Assembly: GCF_003569745.1 (NCBI RefSeq)
Contig: NZ_AP018498.1
Location: 2,829,001 to 2,893,000 of the forward strand
DNA: 64,000 nt
Source: Altererythrobacter sp. B11
GTDB lineage: Bacteria; Pseudomonadota; Alphaproteobacteria; Sphingomonadales; Sphingomonadaceae
Reading direction: 5' to 3'
Below are positions 1 through 8,996 of the stretch, piece by piece (the first letter of the stretch is position 1; the number at the start of each line of letters is the position of its first letter). Position numbers and translations under genes: made by a program. Below the pieces are notes generated by a model. It was not told the origin of the DNA. It saw only the letters and a program-made list of their open reading frames with translations, and searched no databases.

Positions 1-754
1 CGCCGACCGCGCTCTTCGCGACCACGTCGAGCGCCGGCTGACGTAGCGCGGCTTGAGCGGTCACGAGCAGCGCACCGTCGCGCCCAAGCGTCAGGGCCAC
101 CATCTCTGCCGAACCAGCATCAATGAGTTCCCTGGCCGCCGCCTCTTGTGCCGCGCCGTCGGCGAGCCTGCGTCCGACCAGCGCCTCGAGTTCGCCAAGG
201 CTGGGCTTCACCAGGTGGACGCCGCGAACAAGCCCGGCACGAAGCGCGCTTCCCGACGTATCGAGAACCAGTCGAATTCCCTTGCGGTGCGCCAGGGCAG
301 CTACGGTCTCATAGAAATCGTCGGGAACAGCACGCGGCAAGCTGCCGCTGGCGACGAGGTATTCGCAATCGATATCTTCGAGGGCCTCCAGGATTGCGCG
401 CCATTCCCACTCCATCACGAGCGGGCCCGCGGGGACGAAGCGATATTCCTCGCCGCTCGAGCGTTCAAAGACTGCGTGGCTGATGCGGGTATGGTCCTCG
501 ATCGGTATACGACGGTGTGCAATCAATGCGGTTTCGAGAAGGTCGTCGAGCACACTGCCGGTCGCGCCGCCGGCCAGATACATCGCAAGTGCAGGGCCAC
601 CCAGCTCCCGGATGACCCGGGCCACATTGATACCGCCTCCTCCAGGGTCATAGCGTTCATCGGACGTTCGGATCTTGTGAACCGGTCGCACCAAGTCCGC
701 CTCGGCAGAGCCGTCAATCGAGGGATTCAGAGTCAATGTCACAATCGTCTTCAT
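1..754 (-). CDS. PfkB-family 6-phosphofructokinase (partial)
   Basis: Ribokinase/PfkB-fold sugar kinase, best read as a class II 6-phosphofructokinase that phosphorylates fructose-6-phosphate in the cytoplasm. The translation starts MKTIVTLTLNPSID, the typical 1-/6-phosphofructokinase II opening, with the glycine-rich substrate motif PGGGGINVAR at residues 37-46 and a VLDTSG strand near residue 165. The start at 754 follows a strong GGGAGGAG site. The frame is open to base 1, so the gene runs off the left edge. The last visible residues, AVG, are where the family's catalytic GAGD motif would begin, so catalytic competence cannot be judged. It is divergent from the sugar-phosphate fusion gene at 1201. 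Related sugar kinases (1-phosphofructokinase, tagatose-6-phosphate kinase) cannot be excluded. Confidence 0.85.
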   Translation of the reverse strand, partial: MKTIVTLTLNPSIDGSAEADLVRPVHKIRTSDERYDPGGGGINVARVIRELGGPALAMYLAGGATGSVLDDLLETALIAHRRIPIEDHTRISHAVFERSSGEEYRFVPAGPLVMEWEWRAILEALEDIDCEYLVASGSLPRAVPDDFYETVAALAHRKGIRLVLDTSGSALRAGLVRGVHLVKPSLGELEALVGRRLADGAAQEAAARELIDAGSAEMVALTLGRDGALLVTAQAALRQPALDVVAKSAVG

Positions 755-1200
755 TCGCCAGCTCCTCCCAGCTATCCTGGACACGATGCCGGCCGATGGA
801 CAGCAACCGGGTAGCGCCGCCCGCCAAGGGCAGCGTAGCAAGTCTTCTGTGATCTCGAGCCGGACATCGTGCGACAGACGTTGCTTATGCCGATTTGTTA
901 CGCGCGGGCCGCTCCCATGGTCCTTTCGAGAACCGCCGACAGGTGAAAAGCCGCGCCGATACGTCGGTCGTCTCCCCGGCCCATGCCGCAAACTTGCCCG
1001 TCCGGAGGACCACCGCAGGAGCGAGCGGCGCGCGCACCGGTGTAATGCGCCAGCAGCGCGTTCGTCTAATGGTAGTCCTTCTTCTTGGGAGCCTCTCTTG
1101 TGCGCCCGCAGGGAGAAAAGAAGCTTCATCACTCGAAGTAGGGCAGAGCGCTGATGCCGGTCATCGGTGGACCGCCGCAGAACGGAGACACAGCAAAGCG
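755..1200. other. divergent intergenic region
   Basis: This 446-base gap separates the PfkB gene from the sugar-phosphate fusion gene and must hold both promoters. The reading frame of the fusion gene is open upstream to 895, but that stretch has no protein-like composition and the better start is 1201. I see no clear FNR box, sigma-32 or EcfG-type promoter here. Confidence 0.4.
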
Positions 1201-2775
1201 ATGAGCCCTGGTCCGGCCGATCCGCATGAAGAGGGTTACGCGGCCTTCCTCTTTGACCTTGACGGCGTGGTCACCAATACGGCGCAGCTGCATGCAGCGG
1301 CATGGAAGCAATTGTTCGACGAATACCTTGCCCAGCGTACAAACCGGCGCGGCAAGCCATATCGAGCGTTCGGAGAAGAGGACTACCGACGCTTCATCGA
1401 TGGCATGCCCCGATACGAGGGAGTGCGCAGCTTCCTCGTATCGCGCAAGATCAGCCTGCCCCATGGCGATCCTGCCGATCCGCCTGATCGCGAGACGATC
1501 TGTGGTCTCGGCAACCGCAAGAATCGTTTCTTCCAGGAGCAGCTGGCAGATAGCGGCGTAGAAGTCTTCGAAACCAGCGTTGCCTTCATCCGAGAGCTTC
1601 GCCGTCAAGGCGTGAAAACCGCTCTCGTCTCCTCAAGCAAGAACGCATCGGCTGTCCTCGATGCAGCCGGTCTGAAAGGGATTTTCGACGTGCGGATCGA
1701 CGGCGTGGAAGCCGAACGGCTTTCGCTGGCAGGAAAGCCGCGGCCAGATACCTTTCTCGAAGCAGCGCGGCGCCTGGAAACGCCCCCGCAACACTCGGTT
1801 GTCATAGAAGATGCCATTGCCGGTGTAGCGGCCGGCAGGGCGGGCGGCTTCGGACTCGTGATCGGTATCGACCGGACCGGCGTTGCGGCTGCCATGAAAG
1901 CAAATGGTGCCCATATCGTGGTTGAGGATCTTGCCGAACTGGAGCTTCGCCCGATTCCTCCGATCCAGTATCATCAGACCGCCGATCTGCTGCCCGACGC
2001 CCTCTCCTGCACGGCCGGCATATGCGCACTATTTTCCAGAAAGCGTCCGGCCGTTTTTCTCGACTACGACGGCACGCTGACGCCGATCGTCGCCCGGCCA
2101 GAACTTGCCGTCCTGTCCGCCGAAATGCGGGGGATCCTCGCGGATCTTGCCTCGCATTGCCATGTCGCCATCGTCAGCGGGCGCGACCGCGCGGAGGTGG
2201 CTCGTCTGGTGGGCCTAGACGGTCTCGTCTATGCTGGAAGTCATGGCTTCGACATCGCAGGTCCCGATGGCTTGCATGAGGAGCATGAAGGCGCTTCCGC
2301 CTTTCTTTCGGCGCTGGACCGTGCCGAAGCACTGCTCCAGGCCGAGATTGGCGACATCGAAGGCGTTCTGCTCGAACGCAAGAAGTTCGCCATCGCTGTC
2401 CACTACCGTCTGGTGGCGCGAAGGCAAATCACGCGAATCAAACGCGCCGCGGAGACGGCGGCTGAACGCCATGGCCTGAGGCAAACGACCGGCAAGAAGG
2501 TTTTCGAGTTGCGTCCGGATTTGGACTGGGACAAGGGCAAAGCCGTTCTCTGGCTGTTGTCCGCGCTCGATCTCGAAGCAGAAGACGTCGTGCCGCTCTA
2601 TGTCGGCGACGACGATACGGACGAAGACGCGTTTGCCGCACTGTCAGGTCGGGGGATCGGCATCCTGGTGACGAACGCTGACCGCCATACCTTAGCGCAG
2701 TATAAATTGTCGGACACCCAGGCGGTCGAGCAGTTTCTGGGCTCCCTCTCTCGAAAGCTGGCGCGTCGTGGCTAG
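1201..2775 (+). CDS. beta-phosphoglucomutase / trehalose-6-phosphate phosphatase fusion
   Basis: Two HAD-superfamily phosphotransferase domains in one 524-residue chain. Residues about 14-240 resemble beta-phosphoglucomutase, with the nucleophile motif DLDGVV at D19/D21, the SSSKN motif and a GKPRPD/EDAIAG segment. Residues about 280-515 resemble OtsB-type trehalose-6-phosphate phosphatase, with DYDGTLTP at D288/D290 and the GDDDTDEDAF motif near the end. The first domain should convert beta-glucose-1-phosphate to glucose-6-phosphate; the second should dephosphorylate trehalose-6-phosphate. ATG 1201 is preceded by GGAG at a slightly long distance. The downstream GH65 gene overlaps by 8 bases, so the two are translationally coupled. 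A phosphorylase that releases beta-glucose-1-phosphate beside its mutase is metabolically coherent; the phosphatase domain is the unusual part. Confidence 0.85.
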   Translation: MSPGPADPHEEGYAAFLFDLDGVVTNTAQLHAAAWKQLFDEYLAQRTNRRGKPYRAFGEEDYRRFIDGMPRYEGVRSFLVSRKISLPHGDPADPPDRETICGLGNRKNRFFQEQLADSGVEVFETSVAFIRELRRQGVKTALVSSSKNASAVLDAAGLKGIFDVRIDGVEAERLSLAGKPRPDTFLEAARRLETPPQHSVVIEDAIAGVAAGRAGGFGLVIGIDRTGVAAAMKANGAHIVVEDLAELELRPIPPIQYHQTADLLPDALSCTAGICALFSRKRPAVFLDYDGTLTPIVARPELAVLSAEMRGILADLASHCHVAIVSGRDRAEVARLVGLDGLVYAGSHGFDIAGPDGLHEEHEGASAFLSALDRAEALLQAEIGDIEGVLLERKKFAIAVHYRLVARRQITRIKRAAETAAERHGLRQTTGKKVFELRPDLDWDKGKAVLWLLSALDLEAEDVVPLYVGDDDTDEDAFAALSGRGIGILVTNADRHTLAQYKLSDTQAVEQFLGSLSRKLARRG

Positions 2776-5194
2776 TTGGACCCTTGCCTATGACGGCTTC
2801 GACCCGGACCAGGAAGCCTTGCGCGAAGCGCTGTGCACGCTCGGCAACGGCTATTTCGCGACCCGCGGCGCCGCGGAAGAGAGCGATGCGGACGAAACCC
2901 ACTATCCCGGCACGTACCTGGCGGGCGGATACAATCGTCTGGTGACGGACATTGCCGGGCGGCCGGTCGAAAATGAGGATCTCGTCAACCTGCCGAACTG
3001 GCTCCCGCTCAACTTCCGGCCGGAGGGCGGCGAGTGGCTCAATCTGCCCAGCTCCCAGATCCTCTCCTACCGCCAGGAGCTGGACCTCGAGCAAGGCGTG
3101 CTCCGGCGCGTAATGCGCGTGCGCGACCGCGAAGGGAGGGAAACGCGTCTCACCGCCCGCCGTCTCGTCCACATGGGTTCGCCCCACCTTGCCGCGATAG
3201 AATGGACGCTTGCACCAGACAACTGGTCGGGGGGCATCGAAGTGCTGTCCGCCCTCGACGGACGAGTGACCAACAGCGGCGTTACGCGCTACCGCCAGCT
3301 CGATGGCAAGCACCTCATTCCATTGATCGCCGAGGAGCTTGGTGAGGACGGACTCCTTCTCGTCGCTGAGACCAGCCAATCGCATATCCGGATCGCCGAG
3401 GCGGCCCAAACTCGCGCTTACAGCAACAACGAACGGATAAAGAGCGAACGCCAGTTCCGGCAAAATCACGGTTATGCCGCTCACGCGCTCTCTTTCGAGG
3501 TGGCCGAAGGAAGCCCCGTCACGATCGAAAAGATTGTCGCGCTACACACTTCGCGTGACCGGGCTATTTCGAGTCCCGAGCAGGCGGCGCGGAACACGCT
3601 GCGCAAGGCAGGGCGCTTTGCGGCGCTGCTCGAGGATCACGCCCGCGCCTGGTCGCAACTGTGGCGCCGCTGCGACATCAGTATGGAGGGACGAAAGCGC
3701 ACGCAGATGATCCTGCGGCTGCATATCTTTCATTTGCTGCAGACCGTTTCACCGCACAGCGTCGATCTCGATGCCGGTGTGCCCGCGCGCGGCCTTCATG
3801 GCGAGGCGTATCGGGGGCATATCTTCTGGGACGAACTCTTCGTCTTCCCTTTCTTCAACCTGCGCATCCCCGAGATCACGCGCGCGCTGCTGTGCTACCG
3901 GCATCGCAGGCTGCCCATGGCACGATGGCTGGCGAGCGAGAGCGGATATCGCGGCGCCATGTACCCGTGGCAGAGCGGCAGCGACGGGCGGGAGGAGACG
4001 CAGGTGCTCCATCTCAACCCCAAATCCGGCCGCTGGTTGCCCGACAACTCGCACCTGCAACGTCATGTCAACGCCGCCATCGCGTACAATGTCTGGCGCT
4101 ATTACCAGGCGACGGGAGATCACGAGTTCCTGTCATTTTACGGCGCGGAAATGCTATTCGAGATCGCCCGATTCTGGGCGAGCATAGCAGTCTTCAACCC
4201 AATTCGCGGCCGATACGAAATTCGCGGCGTAATGGGCCCGGACGAATTCCACGATCGCTATCCCTGGTCAGATACGCCCGGACTCGACAACAACGCCTAC
4301 ACCAATGTCATGGCAGCCTGGGTGCTCGGTCGCGCATTGGAGGCCCGCAACCACCTCGATGCTGAACGGCGGACCGAACTCGACGAATCACTCGGCCTCA
4401 GCGCGGAGGACCTCGCCGCCTGGGATGAGATCGGCCGCAAGCTGATGGTGCCGTTCCACGAAGGAGTGATCAGCCAGTTCGAAGGTTATGAAAGGCTGCT
4501 GGAGTTCGAGTGGGAGGCTTACCGAGAGAGGTACGGAGACATTCGCCGGCTCGATCGCATCCTTGAGGCCGAGGGAGACACCGTCAATCGCTACAAGGCA
4601 TCAAAGCAGGCCGACGTGCTGATGCTGTTTTATCTCTTTTCGTCCGAAGAACTGGAACAATTGTTTAGCCGTCTTGGCTTTAGCTTCGAGAGCGAGATGA
4701 TCCCGCGAACCGTCGATTATTATCTACGACGAACTTCCAACGGCTCGACGCTGAGCGGGATTGTCCATTCGTGGGTTCTGGCCCGATCGAACCGCGCGGA
4801 ATCCTGGATGCAGCTGAAAGAGGCTCTGGAGAGCGACATTGCCGATGTACAGGGAGGGACGACGCCAGAGGGCATTCATCTTGGCGCCATGGCCGGTACG
4901 GTTGATCTGATCCAGCGCGGGCAGACCGGCCTGGAAATTCGCGACGACATGCTGCGGCTCGACCCTTGCCTTCCACACGAGCTGCAAGGCCTGAGCTTTC
5001 GCATTCGCCACCGCGGTCAGTGGCTCGATGTCGAAATCGAAGGCGGCCGCATCAGCGTGTCTGCATCCGAGAGCTGGAATGGGCCCAGCCGGCTTGTGAT
5101 CGGCGACAGAAGCTATCCTCTGAGCGCGGGCGAAGTCCGTCAGGTGGCTTGCCATTACCCACGGCGTGGTGCTGGCCCGGTTGAAGGTGGCTGA
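2768..5194 (+). CDS. GH65 glycoside phosphorylase/hydrolase
   Basis: Family 65 glycoside hydrolase of 808 residues, the usual size for maltose, trehalose or kojibiose phosphorylases. These split alpha-glucosides with phosphate to beta-glucose-1-phosphate. The (alpha/alpha)6 catalytic region carries GVMGPDEFH, with E493 as the presumed general acid, and KQAD at 613-616; the N-terminal beta-sandwich and a C-terminal jelly-roll are also evident. The start is a GTG inside the end of the upstream fusion gene, giving an 8-base overlap and tight coupling with beta-phosphoglucomutase. No signal peptide is present, so it is cytoplasmic. The exact disaccharide cannot be read from sequence; trehalose is suggested by the neighbouring trehalose-phosphatase domain, but this is inference. 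Confidence 0.88.
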   Translation: MASWTLAYDGFDPDQEALREALCTLGNGYFATRGAAEESDADETHYPGTYLAGGYNRLVTDIAGRPVENEDLVNLPNWLPLNFRPEGGEWLNLPSSQILSYRQELDLEQGVLRRVMRVRDREGRETRLTARRLVHMGSPHLAAIEWTLAPDNWSGGIEVLSALDGRVTNSGVTRYRQLDGKHLIPLIAEELGEDGLLLVAETSQSHIRIAEAAQTRAYSNNERIKSERQFRQNHGYAAHALSFEVAEGSPVTIEKIVALHTSRDRAISSPEQAARNTLRKAGRFAALLEDHARAWSQLWRRCDISMEGRKRTQMILRLHIFHLLQTVSPHSVDLDAGVPARGLHGEAYRGHIFWDELFVFPFFNLRIPEITRALLCYRHRRLPMARWLASESGYRGAMYPWQSGSDGREETQVLHLNPKSGRWLPDNSHLQRHVNAAIAYNVWRYYQATGDHEFLSFYGAEMLFEIARFWASIAVFNPIRGRYEIRGVMGPDEFHDRYPWSDTPGLDNNAYTNVMAAWVLGRALEARNHLDAERRTELDESLGLSAEDLAAWDEIGRKLMVPFHEGVISQFEGYERLLEFEWEAYRERYGDIRRLDRILEAEGDTVNRYKASKQADVLMLFYLFSSEELEQLFSRLGFSFESEMIPRTVDYYLRRTSNGSTLSGIVHSWVLARSNRAESWMQLKEALESDIADVQGGTTPEGIHLGAMAGTVDLIQRGQTGLEIRDDMLRLDPCLPHELQGLSFRIRHRGQWLDVEIEGGRISVSASESWNGPSRLVIGDRSYPLSAGEVRQVACHYPRRGAGPVEGG

Positions 5195-5431
5195 GCGTGA
5201 TGATCAACGGGACTGTCCTGCGATTTCGACCTAGGCGGCCCAAGCAACCGTGGTGCGGAGCTTGTGGCAATTTGGAGTTCGCTCAGGCACGCCTCTCAGC
5301 AAGTTGCCGGCGCCGCGTCGTCGGACCGGGTGATGAATGGCTCTGTGCGCCGCGCGTGCATGACCACCTCAATCGGCACGATCCGGCACTTTCGGCACCT
5401 AGGCCGGCCCGCAACAACACAGGAAACGAAA

Positions 5432-5819
5432 GTGAGCTACTACTTTGCCGAGACCATCAAAGCAGGAGACATCGAAGCCGCGCACGGGCGCGTTAAGGCG
5501 GCGCTGCAAGAACATGGGTTCGGCATTCTCACCGAGATCGACCAGCAGGCAACGCTAAGGAAAAGATCGGCGCGGACTTCCGGCCTTACCGCATCCTTGG
5601 CGCGTGCAATCCAAGCCTGGCGCACAACGCATTGCTGGCCGAGGACAAGATCGGAACCATGCTGCCCTGCAACGTCACTATCCAGCAGGTTGCTGCCGAG
5701 GCGTTCGAAGTCGCTGCGGTCGATCCGGCCGCTCGATGCAAGCGATCGAAAACGCGGCGCCGGCATAGGTCGCGGCAAGCGTGAGGGATAAATTGAAAGC
5801 GGTGATAGCGGCGCTCTGA
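5432..5819 (+). pseudogene. decayed DUF302 protein gene
   Basis: Reading across three frames restores a DUF302 protein. It begins VSYYFAETIKAG after an AGGAAACG ribosome site. A one-base loss near 5558 breaks the frame after DQQATL; the next frame gives KIGADFRPYRILGACNP and LPCNVTIQQV, the family core. A second one-base loss near 5732 follows AAVDPAA, and the third frame has an in-frame TAG at 5766 before the natural-looking C-terminus ending at TGA 5817-5819. DUF302 proteins are small and often sit among metal or stress genes, as here, but their biochemical role is not settled. Two frameshifts and a nonsense codon make function unlikely; a sequencing error would have to occur three times. 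Confidence 0.8.
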
Positions 5820-5922
5820 TAGCGGCTCAATCGGCCCGTGCACCCCCCGAGAAATGAACAAGGAGAATGCCTACCCAAGGAAATATTCACGATCAACCCA
5901 TCGAAATCAAGAGGAAATGATG

Positions 5923-6318
5923 ATGAAACGTACGTTTTTTACTGCCGCACTCGCCACTGCGCTCGCCGTGTCGCCAGCTATGGCGCAGCAGGCCCAACAT
6001 CAGCACGGCACTACAAATACCGAGGCCGGTCAACCGGACCATCCGGCCGGCATGATGTTGGGGTCCCAGGCGATGAGAGAGCACCAGCAGAAGATGGAGG
6101 AAATGCGTGCACTTGTGCAGAAGGCGCGCGCCGCCACCGCTCCCGCCGAGCGCCAACGGCTGATGGCCGAGCACCAGCAGAAAATGCAGGAACACATGGC
6201 AAGCATGATGCAAGGCGACCATTCCGCCATGATGCAGGCATGTCAGGAGCGCATGGCGATGATGCATGACATGATGGAGCAAATGGCGGCTCAGCAGAGC
6301 GAAATGTCCCACCAATAG
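5923..6318 (+). CDS. Met/His-rich periplasmic protein, probable metal binder
   Basis: Small secreted protein of about 131 residues. A signal peptide (KRTFF, hydrophobic run, then AMAQQ cleavage region near residue 20) precedes a charged, helical, Met-, His- and Gln-rich body with repeated HQQKM and MM motifs and a C-terminal cluster of methionines. Such composition is typical of periplasmic copper or silver binders. Three ATG codons lie in a row at 5917, 5920 and 5923; the GAGG site at 5911-5914 is best spaced for 5923. CopA, CopB and a DUF305 protein nearby support a role in metal handling. I do not recognise a named family. Confidence 0.7.
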   Translation: MKRTFFTAALATALAVSPAMAQQAQHQHGTTNTEAGQPDHPAGMMLGSQAMREHQQKMEEMRALVQKARAATAPAERQRLMAEHQQKMQEHMASMMQGDHSAMMQACQERMAMMHDMMEQMAAQQSEMSHQ

Positions 6319-6491
6319 CGACCCGATTACGAGCCGCCGCGCCGGTAAAACGGCACGGCGGCCGATCGGGCGTCCAGTAGGAAGTCGCGGAAACGCAGCT
6401 CGAAAGACTGTCTCGCCATGCTTCGCGCTCGGGGCTCATCGACGCGATAATCGTCTGTTGTTTGTTTCCATGGCGCCGCGGCAGGAGCTAT

Positions 6492-7892
6492 TCAATTCTC
6501 GGCGGCGTCGAGCGGCACCATTATGCGGCAGAGCAGGCCGCGGGGGAGATAGTCAAATTTAACTGTTCCGCGCAGAGATCGCGTGAGCGATGTTTCGATC
6601 AGGGTGCTGCCAAAGCCGCGGTGTGTTGGCGGAGATACGGGCGGACCGCCGCTCTCTCTCCATTCCAGTGTCAAAAGACGGCTTCCATCTCCTTGCTCAA
6701 TACCCCATTTCACCTCCACGACACCCGTCGAGACGCTCAGGGCGCCGTATTTCGCGGCATTGGTAGCCAATTCATGCAACACCAATCCGACTGAAAGCCC
6801 CATCTTCGCGTCGAACGAGATCGGTGGACCCTCGAGCACGACATTGGTGCCGTCCGCGTTCCGGAAAGGCTCCAACTCACGAAGGATCTGATCAAGCAGA
6901 GTGGTGCGGCTCTCGCCACCCTGCGTCAGGTTCAGGCTCTTGGCGATCGCGCCAAGCCGCCCCTGCAGCGCTTGCTTGTAAGCGTCCACGGAGCTGGTAC
7001 CACGGGACGTCAGACTCACCACGGACTGGACCAGCGCCATCATGTTCTTCATGCGGTGATTCAACTCGGCGGCGAGCAGGCGGCGTTGCTCCTCGAGTTC
7101 TCGCCGCTCGCTCACATCGAAGGTGACGCCTACCATAGTCTCGGCTTCTCCGGCCCGCCCCCACAAAACCGCTCCCTGCCCGGCTACCCAGCGGGACGAC
7201 TCTTCCCGGTCGAGAACCCGGAATTCACGGGCGAATTCGCCATCCTTCGCAATTGCTCTATCGAGAACTCGACGCAGCTCTGGCAGATCGTCCGGGTGAA
7301 CTTTTGCAAAAGCGTCATCGACATTTAGCGGTCCCTGTTCGCTCAGACCCCATAGGTGACGCATGGCGCCGTCTCCGACGAGTTCGTTGTTCTGCAGGTT
7401 CCATTCCCATGTGCCCATGCGCCCCCCCTCCAGCGCGAGGCGCAGGCGGCTTTCGCTCGCTGCAAGCTTACGGTTGTGAGCCTCGAGTTCCTGCTCAAAA
7501 CGCCTGCTCTCCGACACGTCTCGGATCACGACCGTGAGGGTAATCCTCCCATCGAGCACATGCCGGGATAACGTGGCTTCCACGGGGAACTCTTCCCCAT
7601 TCTTGCGTCGGCCGAGAACCTCCCTGCGATGCCCCATGATACGCCGGGTTGCCTCGGAACCAGCCGCGAACGCTTGGACGTCGCTGACATGTCTGGCATG
7701 GAAACGGCTGGGAAGAAGGATCTCGACCGCTTTACCAAGTATCTCGTCGGCATCGTAGCCGAAAATCTCTTCAGCTGCGCGGTTGAAAAGCAGGATGTGT
7801 CCGCTTTCGTCTGTGCTGACGACACCATCGCCAATCAGCGCAAGAATATCCGATCCTGAAGCTGCTGATGCAGGATGGTTTCGGCCGACCAT
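6492..7892 (-). CDS. PAS-domain HWE-family sensor histidine kinase
   Basis: Cytoplasmic sensor kinase of 466 residues with no membrane segment. It has an N-terminal PAS domain (about residues 12-130), a second PAS/PAC domain (about 150-270) and an HWE-type transmitter. The phospho-acceptor motif is ELNHRMKN near residue 279, the N-box is HELATNAAKYGALS, and WRESGG is the WxE signature of the HWE group. HWE kinases commonly feed PhyR/NepR general-stress or light/redox signalling in alphaproteobacteria. The frame is open to 8018, but ATG 7892 follows a near-perfect GGGAGGGG site and begins just before the first PAS domain. No response regulator is adjacent, so it is an orphan kinase. Confidence 0.88.
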   Translation of the reverse strand: MVGRNHPASAASGSDILALIGDGVVSTDESGHILLFNRAAEEIFGYDADEILGKAVEILLPSRFHARHVSDVQAFAAGSEATRRIMGHRREVLGRRKNGEEFPVEATLSRHVLDGRITLTVVIRDVSESRRFEQELEAHNRKLAASESRLRLALEGGRMGTWEWNLQNNELVGDGAMRHLWGLSEQGPLNVDDAFAKVHPDDLPELRRVLDRAIAKDGEFAREFRVLDREESSRWVAGQGAVLWGRAGEAETMVGVTFDVSERRELEEQRRLLAAELNHRMKNMMALVQSVVSLTSRGTSSVDAYKQALQGRLGAIAKSLNLTQGGESRTTLLDQILRELEPFRNADGTNVVLEGPPISFDAKMGLSVGLVLHELATNAAKYGALSVSTGVVEVKWGIEQGDGSRLLTLEWRESGGPPVSPPTHRGFGSTLIETSLTRSLRGTVKFDYLPRGLLCRIMVPLDAAEN

Positions 7893-8322
7893 GGATCCCC
7901 TCCCGATGTGGCCATCTACATGAAAAGTCGGCATGTCTTGCCCCCGTCCCACGGCAATGCCAAGAGCTATCGGGCCATCGCACTGAAGAGCTTGGGAGCC
8001 GACATGAAAGCTCATCATGGAAATGGTCGCTTCGAGGCCTCCTGTCCGGAGAGAGCTTCAGAAGCGCGCTGTTGATCCCGATCTACCGCCCCCCGGTCCA
8101 GACATCGTGAACGCGTCATTTGACTGCCGGCAGAGATGGCAGGACGCGATTGTCTCCCATCGACAAAACCCCCGATGAAACCGGGAGCCAACTTTCCGCG
8201 CGCCAGCCCAAAATTATCATCTATTCTGATGCCCCGAGTTTTCTGGAGGTACACAAATCCTGTGACGAACGAACACCGGGGGGATAAGAATATAAGCCAG
8301 TGAAATCGTCAGATCGGCCGAT
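7893..8322. other. intergenic region without recognised gene
   Basis: This 430-base stretch lies between the starts of the divergent histidine kinase and DUF305 genes. It must contain both promoters. Short open frames on both strands lack ribosome sites and recognisable composition. I see no convincing operator or RNA gene. Confidence 0.4.
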
Positions 8323-8943
8323 ATGAAGAAACGACTGTACGCACGGCAGATTACGGCAATTTGCTTGTTGATAACGGCCGCTTGTGACCGCACGGGGGCC
8401 CAGATCGGCGGCGATCCCTCCGAGGTCATTTCACATGATCTGGGGCCATTCTTCCCGGCCGAAACCGCCATGTACGACAGCATGAAAGCCGCCATCGGAA
8501 CGAGCTCGGGCGACAATTGGGTAAGAATGATGATTGCGCACCACGAGGGCGGAGCGGCACTGTCGCGGGTGCTTCTTCAGGAAGATCCACCTCCTGAAAT
8601 CCGGGCGCTGGCAATGCACACGGTGCGAGCGCAGGAACGCGCAGTCCGCGAGCTTGAGAAGCTGCTGCGCGACGGGCCTATTGATGTCGAGAGCGCGCTG
8701 GTCTTCCTACGGCCGATACAAAAAATGCACGATGCAACCACTGGCGTTTTCGGTCCCGATGTGTCCAGGGTCTGGTTGAGGAAGATGATCGAACATCATC
8801 GCGGCGCGATAGAAATGTCCAATATCTTACTGAAGCAACCTGGCGTTCCCAGTGACACGGCCAGTGCGGTCCGGATGCTCAGGAACGAGCAGGCTAAGGA
8901 GATGAAGGTTCTCGAGCGTGCGCGGGAGGGAACGGAATCCTAG
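8323..8943 (+). CDS. DUF305 lipoprotein
   Basis: Protein of 206 residues with a lipoprotein signal: basic start, hydrophobic stretch and lipobox LITAAC with the modifiable cysteine at 21. The mature part is a duplicated DUF305 fold with histidine pairs in the family pattern: HHEGG at about 73-77 and EHHRGAIEM at about 157-165. The ferritin-like DUF305/CopM family is repeatedly found with copper-resistance genes and some members bind copper in the periplasm. A membrane-anchored periplasmic metal-binding role fits the CopA/CopB genes 2 kb downstream, but metal specificity is inferred. Confidence 0.82.
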   Translation: MKKRLYARQITAICLLITAACDRTGAQIGGDPSEVISHDLGPFFPAETAMYDSMKAAIGTSSGDNWVRMMIAHHEGGAALSRVLLQEDPPPEIRALAMHTVRAQERAVRELEKLLRDGPIDVESALVFLRPIQKMHDATTGVFGPDVSRVWLRKMIEHHRGAIEMSNILLKQPGVPSDTASAVRMLRNEQAKEMKVLERAREGTES

Positions 8944-8996
8944 AGGTGCGACGGAACGAAGTCCTAGACGGTTGTGTACACATTTTGATCTCACCT

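Noticed and set aside
2438-3484. Long minus-strand frame (348 codons) opposite the fusion and GH65 genes
   Set aside because: It is antisense to two well-recognised enzymes and its translation is Arg/Pro-rich without any family motif.
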